Assembly (NCBI RefSeq): GCF_011386835.1
Contig: NC_088804.1
Span: forward strand, 35,761,549 to 35,825,548
Length of the DNA stretch: 64,000 nucleotides
Direction: 5' to 3'
DNA from: Chrysemys picta bellii
Taxonomy: Eukaryota > Chordata > Testudines > Emydidae
The position numbers and the translations under genes are program-made. The stretch's first letter is position 1. Each line of letters begins with the position of its first letter. Positions 23,643 through 35,379 of this stretch are shown piece by piece. The notes under the pieces are model-generated. The model searched no databases, had not been told where the DNA came from, and saw only the letters and a program-made list of their open reading frames with translations.

Positions 23643-23820
23643 GGGAGACAAGGTGGGTGAGGTATTATCTTTTATTGGACCAACTTCTGCTGGTGAAAGA
23701 AACAAACTTTCAAGCTCCACAGAGCTCTTCTTCAGCTTTGTGGTGCTCAAAAGCTGGCCTCTCTCACCACAGAAGCTGGTCCAATAAATGATATTACCTC
23801 ACCCACCTTGTGTCTCTTAT
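23643..23820. mobile_element. Foldback element, acacaaggtgggtgaggta family
   Basis: The left arm runs gagacaaggtgggtgaggta and continues to tattggaccaacttctgctg. The right arm is the complement, ending acccaccttgtgtctctt. The centre holds cagagctcttcttcag. It is the same family as the better preserved copy at 34544-34766. It is non-coding, and the family name is not assigned. Confidence 0.82.
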
Positions 23821-25985
23821 ACCCAGAGCCTAACACGGCTTAATCAACAACACTGCAAACAATTAAGAAAATCTGCATTTACCTTCTGTAGCAGTTACAT
23901 TTACTGCAGTGCGTGTAGTAGTTCCTAAATTTAACAGTGGGATTTTAAAAAGTACTCCTTAACCATTGACTTGGATGGGGGCAGAGATAGTGATGCTGAG
24001 CACTTTAGAAATTCTCACTCTTAAATACATAAACCACTGCAAATACCATTGGCAAGTCAGACACTGTTTTGATGCATATTTCTGGGGGCATATATGTATC
24101 CGGACAGAGTCACATCTCATGTTCTACAGGTGCCGATCTGTGGTACTTTCCCTTCTAATTGGTTCCCACTTGCAGTTAGTTGAAGGTACAGGCACCCAAA
24201 CTTGCACCTGCAATCCAAGTGTAGGTGCAAAAATTCAAGTCAATATTTTGCTGGTGCAAGTTGCTTGGCTGCAAATATACTTGTGCAGAATATTGACTTA
24301 GCATGAAATTGCCCCCTGCTCACGGACTGAGTACATAGTCTATGCCCCACTTAAGCCCTCAGTTGTATCTGACTTATCCATGGTATTTGCAATATTTTGT
24401 AGCCTTACATTTAGGATCTACCCTAAGAGCTAAACGTATGATCTCAGTGCAGTGGAGCTGGAACTAGGGATGCTGGGGGTGCTGCCACACTCCCTGGCTT
24501 GAAGTACTAATAATAAACACCAAATACATGGTTTCCATCATCAGTGCCCTGCCTCAGTGATGCATAGATCTTGTGTTGGCCTAATGCACAGGGGCAAGTT
24601 TCACTGCAAGAGCAGTTTTAAAGTATTCACAATCCCTTGCTGCCTTAAGGTTTTTTTCCACCCCATTTTCATTTGGTTTTAGGCAAAGGATTAATGGTAT
24701 TTTTAAACGCTGATGCCTTAATGACCTCGGTCCCATAAACCCTTATTGCTACTTATCTGATTGATTTGTGAGCTGTTTATTGGAATTGGATAAGTGATGG
24801 CCACGTTTGTAAAATCCTACCTAAAATTTTAGTCAGTAATGATTAATTCCGTTAGTCACTAATACATTTGCAAATATGATAGTTTCTCTTGAGAAAATGA
24901 CAGTTAAAGTTTGGAGTGACAACAAAGTTCAAAAGCCAATGCAGTGGAATTTGTTTTTTAGTAATCACCGTTTATAGCATGTACTGGGCTATACTGATGA
25001 AATCTTTCTTACCAAAGGAAATTTCCAGCAGCTGTTGACATGTTTGCCTCTAACTTACTATGATCAGGAGGCCTTTGGTTGTAAGAATCTGCTCAGGAAT
25101 AGTGTCTTCATGTTCTCTGATAGCTTGAAAGGCAGGAAAAACTGCCAGACCTGTTCTGAACACTACTTGGCATCAGGTAATGAATGTAACAGTTTGAAGA
25201 GTGTTAATTATAACTAAAGATTGACTAAGGAGGTGGAGTTCCAATCTAGATCCACATTAGCTTTATTATAGTTATGTATATAATAGTAGTGCCCAGACTT
25301 CCTAGTCAGGACATGGCATCCCATGTACACTTTATGAAGACATGGGCTCTTCCCAACAGTGCGGTGATAGTTTGATTTCAAGGTGAAATAGTGGCTAGGA
25401 ATTTGGTTTGAATTTAATGTCTCTGAGATCTCACAAACTGGATTCAAGACACAGCTGACACAACAGGGACGTAGTCAGAGCTGGGCATTTAAATGTGAAG
25501 GGGCTGTCATAAGGGTCTGGTTTGGCCACCTCTATAATATGGCAGGCCTTGACATAACTGTTTTGCTTCAATGACGTCTAAGACCAAATCTCTTTAAAAA
25601 AGAAGAAGAAAGGTCTTTTGATTTCTGAGGGATGAACCCAGAAGCTCCTTCATTTCAGATAAGCATCATAAATGTGGTTGAGTACCCAAAAATTCCAGAG
25701 TTATGATGTCTGCAAAAGAGGAATATAAATCTCAGGAAACATCTCTCTCACTAGATAGTCTTACTTTGTGCTGCTGATTAAGCTAGAACAGAACAGTCTT
25801 TTTTCATGGTAGTAAGGCATGTCTAGCATTTGTCCCAGCTGGAACAAAGAAATACAGATCTATGAGATGATACTATTGGAAGAATAAGTTAAATAATATT
25901 TTTCTAGCTTTTAAAAATCTTCTAGTTGAGGGTCATTTTGAATTAGAGATGGGCTTGAGTTGTACTGTTTGGTATTTTGATAGTT
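23821..25985. other. Intron with one small repeat relic
   Basis: Mostly plain intron. The segment at 24453-24545 (ctggaactagggatgctggg onward) looks like a diverged dispersed repeat whose second half is disrupted. The stretch 24800-24960 is repeat-free and AT-rich. Confidence 0.45.
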
Positions 25986-25991
25986 AGGATC

Positions 25992-26067
25992 CATGGGTGA
26001 AATCCTGACCCCACTGAAGTCAATGGAAGTTTTGCCATTGGCTTTACTCAGGACAAGATTTTACCCC
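25992..26067. repeat. ~70-bp CCATTGAAGTCAATGG palindrome, copy
   Basis: An imperfect hairpin with ends gggtgaaatcctgacccc and aggacaagattttacccc. Its core contains actgaagtcaatggaagt and ttgccattggctt. It belongs to a small dispersed palindrome family seen at several sites in this window. Confidence 0.75.
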
Positions 26068-27213
26068 AGGAGTTTGGTTCAGCTAGTGTAGAAAATAGTG
26101 GCCAGATGTAAAATTCAAAATCTAAACTTTCTTAATATTTAAGGTGGTGTTCAGATCAAAGGGTCTGATTCTGCTAATATTGGGCTTCATTCTGTCACCC
26201 ACAGTCGTGATGGATGGTACTTTACTCCACAATTACTCTGTGTGAGTAAGGGTGGCATTTTCAGTTCCATTGAGAATAGGGGCCAGTTGAAGAGTTTGGA
26301 AATGGATCTGAACTTCCCCATCATTCTAGGGGTTTTTGGACATGGCCGTTTTGTTGAGGCCCATCTCTGGTTTGAGTATTTTGTTACTTATTTTTATTTT
26401 AACCCAATCAGTTTGCTCAGCTCTACTTAATATCCCAATTAACGCGAGCAACAAATCTGACCCAGAAAGGCAACAGTGCTTCCTGATTTCCTTTGCAGTA
26501 CTGCCAATATAATTTGTTTGAATTTTCTTGTTTTGTCATTATCAAAGGCTAGGCATCCTTGTACAGGGAGACAATCTGTCACTGCAGAAAACAAGCTGAA
26601 AGCTCCTACAATTGATTTCACACCTTGTACATGTTAAACATTTTCTAAAACAAATAAAGCCCTTCACTTTTTCAAAAATAAATAAATAAAACAAACTCTT
26701 CACTTTCTTTCATTAACAGTTCAAATTGCCTTGGTAATTTTTGTCACCACTCTAATTTGCATCTGTTGTTGAGTAGCTTTATCTTGCTTTTTTGTTTCGC
26801 ACTTCCAGAGTATCAGTTTCTGTCTGATTATCTAGTCAGACTTGTAAAGCAATTATGAAAGGACTTTTACTGCTGTATCTAATACAAGATTGGATAGACT
26901 CAATTGGAGGCTACCCATTGGCTACCTGGCACATTATCATTTGGGGCCAGATCTTTAAAGGCATATAGGCCTCTAAATCACATTGAAATCACTGTAAGTT
27001 AGGTGCCTAAATATTTTTTAAAATCTTGATGCTTCAGACATGAAAGATCCGGAGCTTCTTGTCAGTGCTGTGGGATTTGCATTTAGCAATAAGTGAGGAG
27101 TGAACTAGTTTGTACAATGTGAATCTCTGGCCAAAACTCCAACCAAATATTAACTAAACTTTATTACTTGTTTTAAAGTTCATGGACTGTCTTCTCCATG
27201 AGAAATTATACTT
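26068..27213. other. Intron, no recognised gene
   Basis: AT-rich intron. A degenerate ggccagatctttaaaggc segment at 26944-27030 is similar to the foldback repeat at 22.0 kb. Confidence 0.5.
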
Positions 27214-27385
27214 CTTACTTATGTTGATTAATTAGTGGATGTGTTGTCTGCTCTCGGTGTGTGAAGAATTATTGGTAGGAATGAAGTGCAAAACTCATGT
27301 CTTTGTCTTAGTGTTCCTACAGCTGTTTCCTTATACACCGGGGCACATAACACACCCACTAATTAATCAACATAAGTAAGCAGCA
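27214..27385. repeat. Inverted repeat, ~75-bp arms
   Basis: The outer arms are nearly perfect: cttacttatgttgattaatt on the left pairs with aattaatcaacataagtaag on the right. Pairing continues inward with mismatches to ggtaggaa and ttcctac. This is typical of a foldback MITE. The family is unknown. Confidence 0.8.
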
Positions 27386-28250
27386 ACAGTAACAATAACA
27401 TCTATAAACTAATAAAACTGTTTCTCCCAACAGGCGAAGGAGGAATAGGAGAGAGATTCTAATTCTTTTACAGTTTTAAAATACTGGGGACATGCTTAGC
27501 TACTTGAGCGATGGAGGTCATATGAGTTCCTCGATATCTTAGATCTAGAAATTGAGCCAGACTTAATTACCAAACCAACCCAGACACATTGGGCTCCAAG
27601 AGGTTTCTTGATTAGCTTGTGCTTATTGCAGTCCCTCACATAAATGAGAGCAGACCACAATGATTATTTGCTTGAACTATTCAGCATTCCCAAGCCTGGC
27701 CTCGGCTTGGACCTCTGCAGTCTTGCACACCCAGGCCAAGAATTTCAAAAACAGGAACCTACTGTTCGGCTCCCAAATCCTTATTTAGACTCTTAGAGGA
27801 GTGAATGCTATTGATTTCCATAAGACCTGCTGGATGCTCAGATCACTTTATTTAGGATCAGATATTCCAAAGAATTTAAGGATCAGATATTCCAAAGCTC
27901 TCAATTAAGCAAATAAAAGAAGTGGCCAGATTTTCCAAAAATGCTTCTTGGCTCCCTCGTAGAACAATGGGAGTTGCTGGGTCCTGAGAACGTTTATTTC
28001 CTGAGGACAGATGTACAAACGTTAGTGTCTTATTTTTGAAAACCTTTGCCGTGGTCATTGACACAAGCAAGTCTATGCCCGTTTTTGCTTGTACGAAAGT
28101 GATTTGCACATGAACATGTTAATATGTGCAAAATCAGAGGTTTATAAAAGTGTGCCCTCTACTGCATAAGGTCTTCATTTCACACTGTTCTAAAACAAAT
28201 ACAGAAAAAAACAAACAGGTTGGAGTAAATATTTAATTCCCTGGGTATGC
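27386..28250. other. Intron, no recognised gene
   Basis: AT-rich. A 20-bp tandem duplication of ggatcagatattccaaag lies at about 27855-27897. Nothing else was recognised. Confidence 0.5.
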
Positions 28251-28299
28251 ATTTTGTTTGTTTGTTTGTTTTTTTAAATCTGGTATATGTGTTTGTACA

Positions 28300-28372
28300 G
28301 CACCTCCCACAATTGGCCCACATCTTTATTGGAGTCTTTGGGTGCTGCTACAATACAATAAATAATATTACC
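28300..28372 (+). repeat. LINE 3'-tail fragment (L2/CR1-like)
   Basis: tttgtacagcacctcccaca, tgggtgctgctacaatacaa and taaataatatta follow the order of the conserved 3' tail of L2-type LINEs and the SINEs they mobilise. Only the tail is present. Confidence 0.55.
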
Positions 28373-28971
28373 AGGGCCTGATAGTTGCTCCCCTCTGTCT
28401 TTTATTTATTTACTTACTTATTTTTGCTAAAATTGCAAGTTGAAAACTACTAGTCAAAAATGACCTTGAACGTATTAATGTAGCAGCAGCCTGTTGAGGT
28501 GCCAGCTGTAAATTATATCGTTATGAAAGGAGGAATAACTTGTCCTTTATATATAGACCTGTTCAGTGCAGTTCAGAACAGTTTTACATACTCAGAATAT
28601 TGGATCCGGTATGGTATGAGGAATTGCTCTGGTGATCTACAGTCTTCAGATATATATGCATAGACAACCACAGCAGCAGCTGGGGGAGTTTGCCATATTT
28701 CTTAACTAGTACTGTAGTTGATACCTGCACCTTTTTACCCTTGAAAATGTCTGCTGGAACAATGCCTGCCATAAATTATTCACTCCATGGCATTGCCTCT
28801 TGATATTTGAATCCCCCACACACAGATATTTAGAATTATGAAATCATATCTTCTGAGGCCCAAATCGTCTCCTCTGTGCAAAGCTCTGAGTAAAGGGACT
28901 TCTGTGCAAACGAGCTGTGTGGGGGACAGAAACCTTGCTTCCCCATAAACTACAGACTGAAGGTTATGTCT

Positions 28972-29222
28972 ACACTGCATCTCAGCATGGCTAGATGTAC
29001 CTATGCTAGCTCTGATGAATTAGATGTCACAGGAGAAGCAGAAGGGGCTAGCTGCCCTAACACATGGCTAGGGTATTGGACTTTTGGCACCTTGCCTCTC
29101 CATCTGCTTGTTCTGCAGTGGTTACGCTTCTAGTTTTAGCACTCTAGTTAGATCAGAGCTAGTGGAGGTATGTGTCCTCAAGCAGGAATCTTACACCTTC
29201 CAGCTCTAGTGTAGACATACCC
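28972..29222. mobile_element. MITE with GGTTATGTCTACACT ends (Harbinger-like)
   Basis: The left end ggttatgtctacactgc is matched by the right end agtgtagacataccc in inverted orientation. The flanking trinucleotides are tga and taa, compatible with a decayed TWA target duplication as used by PIF/Harbinger transposons. The interior has no coding capacity. It is related to the element at 62902-63198. Confidence 0.7.
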
Positions 29223-29317
29223 TAAGATTCACGATAGATCAAAACACAACAAAAATCAAGCAAAACAGCCCTAAAAGGGTAGATTTCTGTGTCCTTAAGC
29301 TGACTAGATTAATCTAT

Positions 29318-29535
29318 GACAGGTTTCAGAGTAGCAGCCGTGTTCGGGCTTTGTTACAAGGATAGGTTCCTGGGTCAGTGTTTTTGTTCAGTGATGTGTG
29401 GTTGTGTGTATATATATCTCCTCAATATGTTTCACTCTATATGCATCCGAAGAAGTGGGCTGTAGTCCACGAAAGCTTATGCTCTAATAAATTTGTTAGT
29501 CTCTAAGGTGCCACAAGTACTCCTGTTCTTTTTGT
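29318..29535 (-). mobile_element. Foldback-family repeat (cacgaaagcttatgctc)
   Basis: It begins gacaggtttcagagtagcag and ends with tctctaaggtgccacaagta, then ctcctgttctttttg. It shares the internal cacgaaagcttatgctc and the aacacggct end motif with the palindrome at 50681-50882. Its middle is replaced by a ~110-bp unrelated TG/TA-rich stretch, so it is either a subfamily or an interrupted copy. Confidence 0.7.
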
Positions 29536-29817
29536 AGATTCATCTAGTTAATTTTCCTCCTCATATTGATGAGAGCAAGTAGCAGCAAGATTAAGTAATT
29601 GGTAATTGAGTCAGAAGCAGTATTGATATCAAATTAATGCTATCACAATCCAGAACCCAATCCTGCAAGGTGGCAGGTGCTTACTGTCGCATAATGCCAC
29701 TATATGTATTTATCAGGAAGCGCAGAGGCAACAGGAAGCAGGTTAGAGAGATATGGAGATATACAGGGCTAGATTCTGATTTCAGTCTGCACAGCCCTGT
29801 TGAAGGCAGTTCATCCT

Positions 29818-30098
29818 GATCTACACTTGAAAGCTGTACTGTTGTAACTATTTTGGTTGGGGTGTGAATTTTAACTTCTATAGTTTATGCTAGTGCAAGC
29901 CTGGGTGTGGACACAGTTTTACTGCTATAAAAGTGCTTTATGCCAGTATAGCTTATTCTCCTTCCTGTATAGAAGTATTTATATTGGAGTAGCACACCTT
30001 TATATTAATGTAATTGAGTCCACACTAGGGAGGCTGTTCCGCTTTAAGTATATGGGTGGGGTTGAAGTGACACAACTTTCTAAGGTATACAAGGCCTG
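29818..30098. repeat. Probable MITE related to the TCTACAC family
   Basis: The left part gatctacacttgaaagctgt and the inverted right part (complement of acaactttctaaggtataca) are similar but diverged. The interior contains two short palindromic stretches rich in tgctagtgcaagc and gccagtatagc. It is an old copy with unclear ends. Confidence 0.45.
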
Positions 30099-31076
30099 AA
30101 GCTAAGCTGATTTTTACCAGGATCTGACCCACAGAAGTTAGGGACTTTCTGAGCGAGACCCAGGCTTTATCCATTCCATTGCAGCTGTAATAGTCAAATC
30201 AATGCATTTCACTGAAACTAAGACTCTCTTCTTCTCTGAGAATATTATGACTGCTACAAGATTCTGAGCACCCTCCTTTTCCATGGACTGCCCTGGGAGA
30301 TGAAAGACCTCAGCACTATGTAAGAGGTGCTCACTTTCTTGCCTGGTCCTGCATTTTACTACTCATGCTTTTCTTCCAGTGATTAGTTTTCCTCTTCCAG
30401 AGACGTTATCACCAGACCCCATGCTGAAAAGCCCATGTAGTAGAGTTAGCTAAATTTCATGTAATATTGCCCTGTGGCAACCTCACAGTGCTCTTTGATT
30501 CAATACCCAGTTCTGTCTCACTGGCAGAAGATAGATTTCATGTCCTTTTTCTCAAGGGGAAGTAATTCAAAGGAGCTATCTTTGAATTTGCCTGGCATGT
30601 TGAAATATGGATAATTTATTGCAAATATGTATTTTTATTGTAAGCTTTATAGCTCTTCTTTGGAACCAGAATTTTCAGCTATTCAATCAGTTTATCTAAA
30701 TATGCTGCCTAAATATCTTACCTTCTAACATGTTAAAAATCATGTCTAACAGCTACGCAAGGAACAGTTTTTCCCCTCTGATGTCTTTTTCTGTTTCTTT
30801 TCTTTTTGTGTGAACTGGGATTTCAAACAGTCTAGTTTTTTCCCCTTTGTGTGACATAAGACTGGAGATCATCTTCATGTTGCATGTGCTATACTATTTC
30901 ATGCAATCTAATTATGGCTCAGAGTATGTCAGTTGCTTGTAACAGTTACGTATTGTTCACCGCTAATTGAATTTGGATGTAATATTTGAAGTAGTGACAA
31001 ATAAATGCTTGACATAAGGATTCCACATTATTTCTGAGCTTACCTTTTACTAACCCCAAAATTAAGGTAGAATGTC
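30099..31076. other. Intron, no recognised feature
   Basis: AT-rich intron with no recognised coding, RNA or mobile sequence. Confidence 0.5.
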
Positions 31077-31900
31077 TGTGACACATGGCCAGAGAGGGTT
31101 AAACATCCTGCAAAATAAATAACCCTCAAAAGACATGTGGGGAGACAATTTTTGTATATTTACATATGTATGAGTAGGGTTGACAATGTAATCAACAGTC
31201 CTTTCTATGCTGTATTCTGATAATTCAGAGATCAAAAGAACATCCTAGCATTTAAATGAATTGTAAACATGGGATATCTTGGTATACATCTCTCTTTGAA
31301 ATATACTGTGAATGGTTGAGGAACAAGCAAATTGCCTTATGTTAATTCTATAGCTAAGTACTGATGATGGACCTCCTTCAAAGTCATCCTAATTATCTTT
31401 TGTTCTTGGAGGAACTCCCAACTTGTCAAAGAGGACATGAAATTGTATAAAAGATCCTTGGGCGCTGATTCTGTCATCTCATATCTGCTTAAGGCTTCAT
31501 ACAGGGGAAGCTTTGGACTTCTGAGTAACCGGTGAGGTAACAAAGAAGCTGTTTTATGCTGGCTTGGTAAATCTTGGAATATCCATCAGCTTTTGGGGGA
31601 TTGTCTGCCACATTCTTTGTAGTTCACCCTAATTGATTGACCATAGCTGGCCCCCACTGGGACGCGGTGCTTTATACCTTTTCTTTGTGTGTGAATCTTG
31701 AACTGATGAAAGTTATCATGCAGACAACTCTCAGGACGAGAGTCCTATGTTTACTCATGAACAGGTATGGTTTAGGCATCAGATATTCAAGCTTCTCCAC
31801 TCTGTCTTGTCATTCTATTTTAATCTACTTCCTAAGGAGCCAGCTCTTTGAATGGGAGAGCCATTCATGCAGTCCCTCTCCCAACTCATTCATTGGTCTA
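31077..31900 (+). mobile_element. Probable ERV-type LTR (incomplete or solo)
   Basis: It opens tgtgacacatggccagag and has a canonical TATA box, tataaaa, at 31446-31452, about 370 bp in. That is a sensible U3 length. The sequence after it (ggcgctgattctgtcatctc onward) would be R-U5. No internal viral gene and no second LTR are visible. I could not fix the right end or a target duplication, so only the promoter-like organisation supports the call. The open frames at 31337-31543 and 31637-31936 have no domain. Confidence 0.45.
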
Positions 31901-31951
31901 TGTGATGAGTGCCAGCAAAGTTGTCAGTTTAGTTAGGTGGGTGTGTGTGTG

Positions 31952-32118
31952 TCATAGAATCATAGGTTGGAAGGGACCTCAGGAGGTCATCTAGTCCACC
32001 CCTCGGCTCAAAGCAGGACCAATTCCCAACTAAATCAACCCAGCCAGGGATTTGTCAAGCCTGACCTTAAAAACCTCTAAGGAAGGAGATTCCACCACCT
32101 CCCTAGGTAACCTCCTGT
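31952..32118 (-). mobile_element. CR1 LINE 3' end, antisense
   Basis: It starts tcatagaatcatagg, the reverse complement of the CR1 terminus, and continues ttggaagggacctcaggagg, tcatctagtccacccct and ttccaccacctccctaggta. These are the CR1 3' UTR and C-terminal coding end on the minus strand. About 165 bp remain, with strong similarity to the family, so it is fairly young. Confidence 0.93.
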
Positions 32119-33600
32119 CCGTACACCTGTCCATCAGGAAGTGAACTGAGACTACCAACTCATTTCCTATAGTTGCAAAAAGCCATTAGATTTGTCATGC
32201 TGAACTAGTGACTTGGAAATGAAAGCTTATATATTCTCTACCACATTAATGAACCACTATCTTCCTTTACTATGGTTTAACTGTTCACTTTACTCATATG
32301 AGTGGTGCCAGCACTTGGGCCTGTAATTTTAAGATGGTCAGTTGAATTTTACAATGAAAAAAGTCAATTATCTTAATTAAATAGGGATAAATAGCATGCA
32401 TCTAACCTGTAAAATAAGGGTTCTTACTTTATGAATCCAGAAAAATGACCACTTCTTAAATGAAGTGCTTGATTTTCAATAACGCATACGTACAATTCCA
32501 CCAACACTAGAGGGGGACAGAGAGCCATTCTGTATGTGTTGGTTACACACACCAAATTGTGTATGCAATTGCCATGACTGTGCATGCAAATCACGTATTT
32601 GCACATGCTAATTAGAGGTACAATAAGCTTAGACTTGCAGACACTTTTTTTAAATTGAGCCTGAAATAGTTAATAACAGCTAGGAAGTCAATGGCGTGTC
32701 AGATCTCCAACAGTATCTACAGGTGCAGTATCACTGCATTTTTTTGGAGAGAGAAAATGAAAAACCGTCAGAAGACTAGAGGTTAAAATAATGGGCTTTC
32801 TATGAGTGAATCAATTTTATTGTCTGTATATACAAAATAGATATTTTATAAACTCCATAAATTTGCATATCTTGTTCATTTTTTACTGTAGATAGACTCC
32901 TCGATGAATACTGTAGGTCTTAATGTTATGAGATATCAGCAGGATACCGTGCTTTCATTTCACAAACCACTGACATGCTGGTCTCATCTATTTGGGAAGC
33001 ACATAAAGTCAATGGTTAGTGTGGTTTGCTTTCAGATCTCAACACTGGCATGGCTTTGTCATAGTTGCCCGGTGTATGTCCATGTCATTGCTAAGAGAAA
33101 TAGAGTGAAGTTTTCTTATGGTGAGAGATGACCAGTTGTTTGGTTATAACTTACCTCCTCAGACAGAGCAGCAGGCTTAGGTTCTTGTGCCAAAATAATC
33201 ATTATACTAAAAAAAAAAAAAAAACAAATGGTAGGAGAATGAAGTCAGTGGTTTTTCATAAAAATGGGGTGGTTGTGAAGGAGGTAACTCCCTCCTCCAG
33301 TTAAACTACCATTCTAGCAATCAAAGCTTACTCACACAGACAGGAGGAAATGAGAATAATTCTATTTTTGATTTTTTTTAATGGAGTAGCAATGCTGGAA
33401 AGAATAGTAATGTGAATGTGAGTTAGAGCTAATGACATATTTGTCATATCATGCTAATAGACTGTGAAGCTATTTTTGCCATTATATATTAACTGGTATC
33501 TTAAGCATTTAAATGTCCTCATGATACTTTTGCATGCCTTAATTGATTCTAATACTATAATTATTGCTGTTTATCTGAATTGTGGTAGTACTGTAAGCAT
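32119..33600. other. Intron, no recognised gene
   Basis: AT-rich. A 17-bp A-run lies at 33210-33226. No exon or bounded transposon was recognised. Confidence 0.5.
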
Positions 33601-33692
33601 CCAATTGGGACTGTGATCTTATTGTGTTAGGTGCTGTATAAATACACAAGAAGTCATGGCTCCTTCTCCGACGAGCTTGTGTTCTTCAAAGC
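33601..33692. repeat. Ancient repeat tail (ggtgctgtataaat)
   Basis: ctgtgatcttattgtgttag, ggtgctgtataaatacacaa and ccttctccgacgagcttgtg resemble a dispersed amniote repeat whose consensus I know only loosely (gcgctgtataaacac, then gtccctgccc, then agcttacagt). Low confidence. Confidence 0.35.
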
Positions 33693-34543
33693 ATGGCGAG
33701 GGATCAGGCTGTGCTTTGTCTATGGTTGTAGCAGAAGGGAACTCCCCTTCCCTGCAAAATGTGATGTGCACAGCTGAGGAATTGTGCATTAATGGATGTC
33801 TCTGTGGTTCGGTGTCTCTCTGAGCAGTGCAATAACCTCTGGATCAAGGTGAGCAAGAACACAGTGCCCATTCCTATTAAACCTGCATCACTCAGTTGCA
33901 GGTACAAGCGACATTATGTTGCCTGCGCTCTTCAGTATCTACTACTACTTTTAAGGATAAGGGCAGCTTTCTGAATGGTTTACCTTGTGGTTAATTTCTT
34001 TTTTCCTAGTAGCCATCTACAGTTTATTAGAAAAAAAATTGCACCCAGTTGTATCAAGTAGATAGAGGTACTTGATTGCATTCCAACTCCTTATAGCAAT
34101 TTTACTTTTGGGTGGACGTTTCTGAGAGACGTGTCAAAAAGTGGGCTCTGGTTTGATGCCTGCAGTCTTATAAACACAAATTCTGTGCATCCATTTACCG
34201 TAAAATTTGCAGCACCTTTGAGATGGTGTGCATATAAATGCAGGTGTTTAGAATCTCAGATTTTTTCCGAAGAATTGAAAATCTAGAACTAGGGTGAGAC
34301 TACTCTTCCTGTCTGACCTTTGTTAAACAACCTGGCTGGGACATGTTCTTCAGCTGAATCCACTTGACACACACATTGGATGTACCTGTTTTGACACATG
34401 GGCATTGTGACAACTAACTATGTCTAGAGATCATTAGTTTTTTTCTTGGATGGACTGACAGGGAATATCACCTTTGATCCATTGACAATAATCTTTCTCT
34501 GAAACAGTCTCAGAGCTCAAATGCTGTTGAAGCCTGGATATTA
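33693..34543. other. Intron, no recognised feature
   Basis: Plain intron. Confidence 0.5.
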
Positions 34544-34766
34544 GAAAGACAAGGTAAGTGAGGTAATACCTTTTATTGGACCAACTTCTGTTGGTGAGAG
34601 AGACAAGCTTTCGAGCTGCACAGAGCTCTTCTTCAGGTCTAGGAAAAACTCTGCATACATTTCCCAGACCTGAAGAAGAGCTCTGTGTATGTTCGAAAAC
34701 TTGTCTCTCCCACCAACGGAAGTTAATCCAATAAAAGGTATTACCTCACCTACCTTGTGTCTCTCA
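34544..34766. mobile_element. Foldback element, long perfect-like arms
   Basis: The left arm agacaaggtaagtgaggtaa continues through taccttttattggaccaact, gagagacaagctttcgagct and gagctcttcttcagg. It pairs with the right arm, which ends acctaccttgtgtctct. The arms are about 100 bp with few mismatches, around a ~25-bp loop near 34645-34665. It is the same family as 23643-23820. The palindrome yields an open frame on the minus strand (34541-34798) that is not a gene. Confidence 0.9.
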
Positions 34767-35379
34767 GTGATCAAATGAAAGACATCAGTATACTCCACCC
34801 AGCTTCTGAACCTCTCTCTGACATGAATGCATAATCATTTCTGTTTGCATGGATGAAATTTCAAAAGAAAAATATCCAATTTTTCTGCTCTTCTTTCCCC
34901 TACCCCACCAAAATCTTTTAGCTGCATTGTTCTTCAGTTTGTGAAAGCAGTTTCCCTCCATTCTATACTTCTGACCTTGTAGATTACTGTATTAATTTAC
35001 AGAAAAAAGATTTCCTAAAGATCCAGAGATGATAGCCCCAAATTCCCCAAGTCAGCACTTGTTTTAATTACATCCTAAAATAGCCTATCAAATGTACAGG
35101 TATGATCTGATTGCTATAAACCCATGTGGATGGTCCTCATTAAGCAATAGATCTTTCAAGCTGTCCTTGATTCGTACTTCCAGTACCTTCTCCGCTTCTC
35201 AAGTCAAGGTCTTAGAGGTCTGGAGTTAACCTTTTAAAATTAACATATCTTCAGCCCTGTAGTAACTCCCAGTGTAGCTGAAGAGATTTTAAGTATATCT
35301 GCTAAGGGCTCCCTTATCTCTTTTATTGTTCCCATCAAAATTCTGGAAAGGATTCTGTCTGGTCAAACTTCCGACAACC
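34767..35379. other. Intron, no recognised feature
   Basis: Plain AT-rich intron. Confidence 0.5.
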
